Assembly (NCBI GenBank): GCA_003501335.1
Contig: DNPQ01000461.1
Span: forward strand, 1-11,900
Length of the DNA stretch: 11,900 nt
Source of the DNA: Bacillota bacterium
Lineage (GTDB): Bacteria; Bacillota; UBA4882; UBA8346
Direction of reading: 5' to 3'
Shown: piece by piece, positions 6,797 through 11,900 of the stretch
Layout: each line of letters opens with the position of its first letter
How positions within the stretch are numbered: the first letter of the stretch is position 1
Notes under the pieces: model-generated
What the model was told of the DNA's origin: nothing
Databases searched by the model: none
Seen by the model: only the letters and a program-made list of their open reading frames with translations
Program-made: the position numbers and the translations under genes

Positions 6797-7789
6797 ATGA
6801 AAAATTTCAAGACTTTCATTTTGGATAATGTAACGTTACTTGGTTTAATCACTGTCATTATTATTGGTGCCTTAGTGAGTCCGACCTTTTTATCATTGCA
6901 AAATACGAGCAATCTCCTGCGTTCGGCCAGTATTATGGGGCTTGTCTCCGTGGGAATGACTTTTGTGATCCTGTGCGGTTCGATTGACTTAAGTGTTAGT
7001 TCGGTGTTTTCCCTGAGTTGTTATTTTTTTATTGTGCTCTCGCGGTATTCGGTTGTTTTGGCGATTCTAGTGCCGCTTGTTGTAGGGGTTGTAGTTGGAC
7101 TGGTTAATGGTTTTTTAATCAATAAAATGGCGATCCCCGCGTTTGTCGGCACATTGGCGACCATGTTACTGGTGCGTGGGCTTGTTCTGGCGTTCTCCAA
7201 TAATGTGACGGTTAATGTGGGAACTCTGCCGCCGGTATTAAGTTTCATCGGCCGGGGAGTGTTCTTGCAGTACATTTCCTTTCCTTTGATTTTATTTATT
7301 CTGGTTGTAGCGATCACTTCTTTTGTTTTAAAAAAGCGTTTCATTGGGAGAACCATGTATATCGTGGGGGGTAATGCGGAAGCAGCTAAAATGATGGGCG
7401 TAAGTGTGCAAAAGACCTTATTTACCGCCCATGCGTTATGTGGAATGATGGCTGGTTTCGCCGGCATTATCTTTGCATCACGGGTTGGTTCTTCTTATCC
7501 ATTGGCTGGAAACGGGTATGAACTGTATGCCATTGCCTCTGTTGTAATCGGTGGCGCTGCATTGACCGGAGGTATTGGCAAAATGACGGGAACACTTTTT
7601 GGAAGTCTGATTATGGGTTCCTTTTCCAATATTTTTAAATTACAAAGATTTATCGACCCCCAGTGGGAATTCGTCATGATTGGAGTCATTTTGCTTGCCG
7701 TAGTTATAGTGCAGTCCCTTGCCTCTAAATATGGCTCCGTTGGCCGGAAGGATACCAAAGATTATGTCGAGTCATTGGGAAATTCATAA
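6797..7789 (+). CDS. Sugar ABC transporter permease 2 (CUT2; YjfF-like)
   Basis: This is the second permease of the same family, 330 residues and clearly divergent from the first. A hydrophobic N-terminal helix is followed by VGMTFVILCGSIDLSVSS (motif Gly61 onward; two of the usual glycines are serine), the coupling segment IVGGNAEAAKMMGVSV (189-204), and YPLAGNGYELYAIASVVIGG. The last closely follows E. coli YjfF. A polar, charged tail (GRKDTKDYVESLGNS) ends the protein. The ATG at 6797 follows permease 1 by 29 bases; AAAGG at 6780-6784 is a rather distant Shine-Dalgarno (12 bases). Two unlike permeases, as in the ytfQRT-yjfF system, contrast with rbs operons, which encode a single RbsC. Confidence 0.92.
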   Translation: MKNFKTFILDNVTLLGLITVIIIGALVSPTFLSLQNTSNLLRSASIMGLVSVGMTFVILCGSIDLSVSSVFSLSCYFFIVLSRYSVVLAILVPLVVGVVVGLVNGFLINKMAIPAFVGTLATMLLVRGLVLAFSNNVTVNVGTLPPVLSFIGRGVFLQYISFPLILFILVVAITSFVLKKRFIGRTMYIVGGNAEAAKMMGVSVQKTLFTAHALCGMMAGFAGIIFASRVGSSYPLAGNGYELYAIASVVIGGAALTGGIGKMTGTLFGSLIMGSFSNIFKLQRFIDPQWEFVMIGVILLAVVIVQSLASKYGSVGRKDTKDYVESLGNS

Positions 7790-7839
7790 ATTGAAAATGG
7801 CTACAAGCAAAGAAACTATCAAGATAGGAGAAAAGGACC

Positions 7840-8691
7840 ATGAAGCAAATAAAATTCTCAATTAATAGCTGGATTTTCGGCAAAGCATCCATTGACGAAA
7901 TTGCTGCCAAAGCAAAGGAAATCGGAGTCGATGGATTGGAGATTAGTGGTGAATCTGATACTACAGATATAAAAAAGGTCAAAGAAGCTTTGAAGAAAAA
8001 TGGCTTAACAGCCTTTTCGGTAAGCGGTAATTTTTCGGAAGAGACCAGAGCTTTTAATCATAACGAACTACAGTATCGGAATGCGGCGGTTGAATATGGC
8101 AAAAAATGTGTTGATATGGCGGTACAGCTGGGTGCAAAAAGAGTATTAATCGTTCCAAGCCAAGTCAATAAGCTCAACTATTTTGTTTCCAGAGAGGTAG
8201 ATTGGAAAAATGCAGTCAGTTCCCTCTGTGAAGTCGCAGATTATGCTAAGAAACAAGGAAATATCACCATTATGCTGGAGTGTGTCAATAAATATGAAGT
8301 CAATCTGGTTAGAACCCTGGAAGATGGCATAAAAATGGCTAAAGACACCCAAAGGGATAATGTAAAGATTATCGGCGATACGTTTCATATGCAATTGGAG
8401 GAAGAAAGCGGTATTCATAATGCGATTCGACGGGCTGGTAAGGACTGGCTGGTGCATTTGCATTTAGGCGATAATACCCGGGAAGTTCCGGGAAAAGGCT
8501 GTTTCAACTGGAAAGAAATTTTTCTGGCCTTGAATGATATTGATTATGAAGCTGCCGTTTCCTTTGAGCCGCTTCCTCAAAGATTGACACCAGCGGAAAT
8601 TTTCAGTGGCGCTTTGAATCAGGAAGAGTTGGTTAAAGATTTGAAGTTTTCTTTGAACTACATAAAATCAATTGTGCAGTCTATCAGATAA
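7840..8691 (+). CDS. Sugar isomerase/epimerase, ketose 3-epimerase-like TIM barrel
   Basis: This is a cytoplasmic enzyme of the AP-endonuclease-2-like TIM-barrel family (PF01261), 283 residues, start supported by AGGAG at 7826-7830 (9-base spacing). It contains the four metal ligands expected of D-tagatose/D-psicose 3-epimerases: Glu147 (MLECVNKYE), Asp180 (IIGDTFHM), His206 (LVHLHLGDN) and Glu243 (SFEPL). The spacings 33 and 26 match Pseudomonas cichorii D-tagatose 3-epimerase (Glu152, Asp185, His211); DTFHMQLEE and REVPGKG are also typical. UlaE-type L-xylulose-5-phosphate 3-epimerases carry different motifs in these places, so action on a free ketose is more likely than on a phosphorylated one. 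Lying just before ribulokinase, it plausibly feeds L-ribulose from L-xylulose or a similar ketose. Exact substrate unproven. Confidence 0.82.
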   Translation: MKQIKFSINSWIFGKASIDEIAAKAKEIGVDGLEISGESDTTDIKKVKEALKKNGLTAFSVSGNFSEETRAFNHNELQYRNAAVEYGKKCVDMAVQLGAKRVLIVPSQVNKLNYFVSREVDWKNAVSSLCEVADYAKKQGNITIMLECVNKYEVNLVRTLEDGIKMAKDTQRDNVKIIGDTFHMQLEEESGIHNAIRRAGKDWLVHLHLGDNTREVPGKGCFNWKEIFLALNDIDYEAAVSFEPLPQRLTPAEIFSGALNQEELVKDLKFSLNYIKSIVQSIR

Positions 8692-8702
8692 GAGGGTAAC
8701 AA

Positions 8703-10367
8703 ATGAAATATTCAATTGGCATAGATTATGGTACGCAAAACGCTAGAGCGGTACTGGTAGAAGTAGGATCAGGCAAGGTTGTTGCCGGGACAGAACAATC
8801 CTATCCGCATGGAGTCATGGAGAGTGAACTTCCATCCGGGAAAAAGCTTGGACCCGATTGGGCTATCCAATTTGGATATGATTATTATAAGATGTTAGTT
8901 TTATCGGTCAGGGATTTAATCAACCAATCCCGAGTCGATCCAAAATTAATCATTGGAATCGGAATTGATACCACTTCATGTACCATATTGCCGCTGGATA
9001 GTCAATTGGAGCCTTTGAATGAGCAAAATGTATTTAAGAATAATCCCCATGCGTATGTAAAAATGTGGAAACATCATGCCGCTCAGGGTCAAGCAAACCA
9101 GCTCAATAAAATAGCGGAAAAAGAAAAGATGCCTTTTTTGAAAAGGTACGGCGGAAAGATCAGCAGTGAGTGGATGATTCCTAAAATCATGCAAATAGTT
9201 GAAGAAGCGCCGGAAGTGTATGATGCGGCGGCTTATTTTCTGGAAGTGGGTGATTGGTTGGTTTCCAAGCTAACCAATCACTTGGTTAAGAGTAATGTGA
9301 TGACCGGATATAAAGCGATCTGGAGTCAACCGGAAGGTTACCCCGATGCGAGCTTTTTTTCGTTGCTGAATCCCAAACTGAACAATGTGATTAGCGAGAA
9401 ATTAAACGTACCGATTTTGAATGTTGGGAATTGTGCCGGGTTTTTGACTGCGGATATTGCTAAAGATATGGGATTGACTCAGCAAACAGCTGTTGCAGTT
9501 GCTCATACGGATGCCTGTGTAGTACCGGCAGCAATAGGAATGAATAGAGCAGGACAAATGGCTATGAGCATCGGTACCTCAACGTGCCATTTATTATTGG
9601 GCAATGAAGAAAAAATTGTGCCTGGAATATGCGGAATGGTGCAAGATGGAACCTTGCCGGGATTTATTTCCTATGAAGCCGGACAAGCATCGGTGGGCGA
9701 TGTTTTCCATTGGTTTGTCCAAAATTGCCTCAACTCGGAGTTTAGTAAAGAGGCTTCCGAGAAAGGAATAGATGTCTACCAGCTGTTGGAGGAAAAAGCC
9801 CAAAAGTTGAAACCCGGCCAGAGTGGATTGGTGGCCTTAGACTGGTTAAATGGGAACCGTTCGGTTTTAGTCGATGTCGATCTCAGTGGGATGATGGTGG
9901 GCTTGAATCTTCATACCACTCCGGAAGAAATGTATCGGGCGTTCATTGAAGCTACGGCCTTTGGAACCCGAAAAATTATTAAAACTTTTGAGACATACGG
10001 CGTACCAGTGGATGAGCTGTTCGCCTGCGGCGGGATATCGACGAAAAGTCCCTTGATTATGCAGATTTACGCAGATGTATGCCATAAGGAGATCCATGTT
10101 AGCAATCTACCGCAGACATCGGCCTATGCATCGGCAATTTATGGGGCTACTGCGGCAGGTGCTTCCCGGGGCGGTTACGACAAGATCGCCGATGCCGTTG
10201 GGGTGCTGGGGAATCACGAGAAAAAGGCCTATACACCCATCCCGGAAAATACCCGTATTTATGATGCCTTATTTGGTATCTATGAGGAAATGCATGATTT
10301 CATGGGCATGCAGAGTAATGCCATGAAGAAACTGAAGGAAATCAGAAAAGAAATGGGGGGCGCTTGA
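8703..10367 (+). CDS. araB: Ribulokinase (AraB-type FGGY carbohydrate kinase)
   Basis: This kinase phosphorylates L-ribulose to L-ribulose 5-phosphate with ATP; characterised ribulokinases also accept D-ribulose and the xyluloses. It has 554 residues against about 560 for Bacillus subtilis AraB. Landmarks are the N-terminal phosphate-binding IGIDYGTQNARA (5-16), IGIGIDTTSCTILP (84-97), ENPHAYVKMWKHH-like NNPHAYVKMWKHH (113-125), RYGGKISSEWMIPK (148-161), the catalytic-base region AHTDACV (Asp270), GTSTCHLLLG and GICGMVQDG, and FACGGISTKSP in the C-terminal ATPase lobe. These are ribulokinase rather than xylulokinase or glycerol-kinase signatures. AGAGGG at 8691-8696 overlaps the previous stop and sits 6 bases before the ATG. 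Whether it prefers L-ribulose or another ketose delivered by the upstream epimerase cannot be told from sequence. Confidence 0.92.
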   Translation: MKYSIGIDYGTQNARAVLVEVGSGKVVAGTEQSYPHGVMESELPSGKKLGPDWAIQFGYDYYKMLVLSVRDLINQSRVDPKLIIGIGIDTTSCTILPLDSQLEPLNEQNVFKNNPHAYVKMWKHHAAQGQANQLNKIAEKEKMPFLKRYGGKISSEWMIPKIMQIVEEAPEVYDAAAYFLEVGDWLVSKLTNHLVKSNVMTGYKAIWSQPEGYPDASFFSLLNPKLNNVISEKLNVPILNVGNCAGFLTADIAKDMGLTQQTAVAVAHTDACVVPAAIGMNRAGQMAMSIGTSTCHLLLGNEEKIVPGICGMVQDGTLPGFISYEAGQASVGDVFHWFVQNCLNSEFSKEASEKGIDVYQLLEEKAQKLKPGQSGLVALDWLNGNRSVLVDVDLSGMMVGLNLHTTPEEMYRAFIEATAFGTRKIIKTFETYGVPVDELFACGGISTKSPLIMQIYADVCHKEIHVSNLPQTSAYASAIYGATAAGASRGGYDKIADAVGVLGNHEKKAYTPIPENTRIYDALFGIYEEMHDFMGMQSNAMKKLKEIRKEMGGA

Positions 10368-10368
10368 T

Positions 10369-11070
10369 TTGAGAGAACTTAAGGAAAAGGTGTTAGAAGG
10401 TAATCTGAAATTAGTGGAATGCGGGTTGGTCATACTGACCTGGGGAAATGTAAGCGCCTATGACCGTGAAAAAGGTCTGGTGGCGATTAAGCCAAGCGGC
10501 GTGCCGTATGCTGAAATGACCGCCGACGATATTGTGGTATTGGATTTGGATGGTAAAATCGTTGAAGGCGATTTAAGACCATCCACTGACACAGCCACCC
10601 ATCTGGAAATTTATAAGGCCTTTCCTCAAATCGGTTCCGTCATTCATACCCATTCAAAATGGGCGACCATTTGGGCGCAAATGCGGATGGACATGCCATG
10701 TTTTGGAACAACACATGCCGACTTTTTCTTTGGTAGCGTACCTTGTACCCGAGAAATAACGGATGATGAAATCGATGAAAACTATGAAAAAATCACCGGG
10801 CAGATCATTGTCGAAACAATTAAAAAGCGCGGCAAGGATCCAATCAGTGTTCCGGGAATCTTAGCCTACGGACATGCCCCGTTTACCTGGGGGAAAGATG
10901 TCGATAGCGCAGTCAAAAACAGTGTGGTGCTTGAAAGAATCGCTGAGATGAATTACTATACCCTATTTAATTCAAAAGCTCCGGCGCCGCTGAAGCAAAG
11001 CATTATTGAAAAACATTACAACCGTAAATTCGGGCCTAATGCTTATTACGGCCAGGAAAAGCATAACTGA
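10369..11070 (+). CDS. araD: L-ribulose-5-phosphate 4-epimerase
   Basis: This zinc-dependent class II aldolase-fold enzyme converts L-ribulose 5-phosphate to D-xylulose 5-phosphate, the entry to the pentose phosphate pathway. It has 233 residues, the usual length. Numbering runs two below E. coli AraD: metal ligands His93 and His95 (VIHTHS) and His169 (AYGHAPFTWG), with Asp74 (PSTDT), Asp118 (THADFF) and the C-terminal Tyr227 (NAYYGQ), matching E. coli His95, His97, His171, Asp76, Asp120 and Tyr229. The AraD-specific aspartate and tyrosine argue against L-fuculose-1-phosphate aldolase. Translation starts at TTG (10369), one base after the kinase stop, with GGGGGG at 10355-10360 inside the kinase gene as Shine-Dalgarno, so the two genes are probably translationally coupled. 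Confidence 0.94.
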   Translation: MRELKEKVLEGNLKLVECGLVILTWGNVSAYDREKGLVAIKPSGVPYAEMTADDIVVLDLDGKIVEGDLRPSTDTATHLEIYKAFPQIGSVIHTHSKWATIWAQMRMDMPCFGTTHADFFFGSVPCTREITDDEIDENYEKITGQIIVETIKKRGKDPISVPGILAYGHAPFTWGKDVDSAVKNSVVLERIAEMNYYTLFNSKAPAPLKQSIIEKHYNRKFGPNAYYGQEKHN

Positions 11071-11082
11071 GGAGAATTGAAG

Positions 11083-11694
11083 ATGAAAGACGATACGATG
11101 CAAATTGCTTTGGGGGTATGGGATATCGAATCCAAGGCCATTGGTGATTTAAAAACCAAAATGGATCAGCAAGATTACCTTAAGGCATTCGATCTGATCC
11201 TCCATTGCAAAGGTAAAATCGTTACGATGGGTATGGGTACATCCGGAGTAGCGGCCAGGAAGATTGCCCATACGTTTTGCTGTGTCAATAAGCCTGCTTT
11301 TTATCTATCGGCCGGAGACGGGGCTCATGGCGGGATGGGTGTTGTTCAGGATGGCGATGTGGTCATTGCGGTTTCCAGGGGAGGAAATACCGGAGAGATT
11401 GCAAAGCTTTTAGAAACGATTAAGTATCGTAAAGTTAAATTAATAAGTTGTACTGAAGATAAAAATTCTATACTGGGCAGGGCGAGCGATGTAGTTATTA
11501 TGAACCATGTGGAAAAGGAAGCTTGTAAATATAATATGTTGGCGACTGCGAGCATGCTGGCAATCATAGCTATTTTTGATGCCATGGCCATTAACTTAAT
11601 GGAATATCCGCAGTTTTCCAAAGAACAGTTTTATTATAACCATCCCAATGGTGCGGTAGGGGAAAGATTATTGAAGGAAACCCAGAAAAAATAA
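11083..11694 (+). CDS. SIS-domain sugar-phosphate isomerase-like protein (KdsD/GutQ-like core, no CBS domains)
   Basis: This is a 203-residue cytoplasmic protein consisting of a single SIS domain. It follows the isomerase half of D-arabinose-5-phosphate isomerases (KdsD, GutQ) but stops where their CBS pair would begin. Against E. coli KdsD residues Lys59, Glu111, Glu152 and His193, this protein keeps Glu105 (TGEI), Glu146 (VEKEAC) and His187 (NHPNGAVG), but the lysine position is Thr53 (GMGTSG). SRGGNTGE replaces the usual SNSGE(S/T)xE. The ATG at 11083 is chosen because GGAG at 11071-11074 is 8 bases upstream; the TTG at 11077 is too close. It follows araD by 12 bases. Role unknown: possibly an aldose-ketose phosphate isomerase in the same pathway; the missing lysine makes ordinary arabinose-5-phosphate isomerase activity uncertain. 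Confidence 0.8.
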   Translation: MKDDTMQIALGVWDIESKAIGDLKTKMDQQDYLKAFDLILHCKGKIVTMGMGTSGVAARKIAHTFCCVNKPAFYLSAGDGAHGGMGVVQDGDVVIAVSRGGNTGEIAKLLETIKYRKVKLISCTEDKNSILGRASDVVIMNHVEKEACKYNMLATASMLAIIAIFDAMAINLMEYPQFSKEQFYYNHPNGAVGERLLKETQKK

Positions 11695-11742
11695 AAAGCT
11701 CTTAACTTGGGTTGCTTTAAAATCATGGGGTGTAAGTTTTTC

Positions 11743-11772
11743 GGGGCTGTCCCAGAATTGGCAGCCCTTTTT
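11743..11772 (+). terminator. Rho-independent terminator after the sugar operon
   Basis: GGGCTG (11744-11749) pairs with CAGCCC (11762-11767), and two further inner G-C pairs can form around a bulged T, leaving a loop of about 7 bases. A run of five T follows (11768-11772). It lies 49 bases after the stop of the SIS gene and before the rpe-like gene, so it should end most of the operon transcript; partial read-through into the next gene is possible. Confidence 0.8.
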
Positions 11773-11856
11773 CATGAAATTCCATTCAATGGATGTCCGA
11801 TATCGTAAAATAGCGAAAGCATTTTTATTGCTTAAAGGAAAAGGAGGAACCGGAGC

Positions 11857-11900
11857 ATGATTAAAATAGCACCCTCCATTTTTGCCGCTGATTTCTCCGT
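11857..11900 (+). CDS. rpe: Ribulose-phosphate 3-epimerase family, 5' end only
   Basis: Only 14 codons are visible: MIKIAPSIFAADFS, the strand-1 signature (APS-[IL]-x-[AS]-ADF) of ribulose-phosphate 3-epimerases, which interconvert D-ribulose 5-phosphate and D-xylulose 5-phosphate. AAGGAGG at 11841-11847 is a strong Shine-Dalgarno 9 bases before the ATG. The same N-terminal signature occurs in D-allulose-6-phosphate 3-epimerase (AlsE), so the exact member cannot be fixed from this fragment. In the 84 bases between the terminator and the ATG there are small palindromes (TCCATTCAATGGA at 11781-11793, CGATATCG at 11798-11805) but no convincing -35/-10 pair. Confidence 0.75.
   Translation, partial: MIKIAPSIFAADFS

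Noticed and set aside
5837..7758. Several antisense frames of 60-150 codons opposite the permease genes
   Set aside because: They are complements of hydrophobic coding sequence, with no ribosome sites or recognisable domains.
3087..7789. Ribose (rbs) operon
   Set aside because: There are two unlike permeases, no rbsK or rbsD, and the downstream enzymes are ribulokinase and L-ribulose-5-phosphate 4-epimerase.
7840..8691. UlaE/SgbU-type L-xylulose-5-phosphate 3-epimerase
   Set aside because: Length is similar, but the metal-site motifs (LECVNKYE, GDTFHM, HLHLGDN) match the tagatose/psicose 3-epimerase group, not the UlaE motifs.
11083..11694. Lipopolysaccharide KdsD, or HxlB 6-phospho-3-hexuloisomerase
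   Set aside because: There are no CBS domains, one KdsD catalytic residue is changed, and the setting is catabolic; the VEKEAC and HPNGAVG segments fit the KdsD group rather than HxlB.

Overview
The window looks like chromosomal DNA from a low-to-moderate GC, probably anaerobic, Gram-positive bacterium (Firmicutes, Clostridia-like). This rests on strong purine-rich Shine-Dalgarno sites, GTG and TTG starts, a consensus sigma-A type promoter, a CcpA-type cre match, AraB and AraD sequences of the Bacillus/Clostridium type, and a DUF1858 redox-disulfide protein of the kind common in anaerobes. I cannot name the genus.

Layout: (1) 1-1995 holds the 3' five-sixths of lon, the ATP-dependent protease, cut by the window edge. 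(2) 2082-2279 is a small DUF1858 CxxC protein. (3) 2280-3086 is an 800-base non-coding stretch. It contains a possibly decayed membrane-protein remnant (2299-2632), a terminator-like hairpin (2350-2381), a near-consensus promoter (TTGACA, 17 bp, TATTAT; 2629-2657), and an array of three direct plus one inverted 12-bp repeat placed on the predicted transcription start (2661-2708). A leader of about 420 nt follows, carrying a 12-codon mini-ORF with a near-perfect Shine-Dalgarno. (4) 3087-11694 is one co-directional cluster: sugar-binding protein, two-domain ABC ATPase, two different permeases, a ketose-3-epimerase-like TIM-barrel enzyme, ribulokinase (araB), L-ribulose-5-phosphate 4-epimerase (araD) and a SIS-domain isomerase-like protein. 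A degenerate ~130-bp inverted-repeat element sits between the binding-protein and ATPase genes. (5) A clear terminator (11743-11772) follows, then the first 14 codons of an rpe-family epimerase.

How it fits together: the CUT2 (ribose/galactofuranose type) importer brings in a sugar. Its binding protein and unlike permease pair resemble YtfQ and YtfT/YjfF, so a furanose-form sugar is plausible. The epimerase would interconvert ketoses at C3, AraB phosphorylates L-ribulose (and, by family precedent, other 2-ketopentoses), and AraD yields D-xylulose 5-phosphate for the pentose phosphate pathway, with Rpe acting nearby. No araA (L-arabinose isomerase) and no rbsK or rbsD are present, so this is neither a standard arabinose nor a standard ribose operon. 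My best inference is a pentulose route (for example L-xylulose to L-ribulose to L-ribulose-5-P to D-xylulose-5-P). The SIS protein is related to D-arabinose-5-phosphate isomerases but lacks their CBS domains and one active-site lysine, so its step is unknown. No regulator gene is visible; control is suggested only by the promoter/repeat array and the cre-like site.
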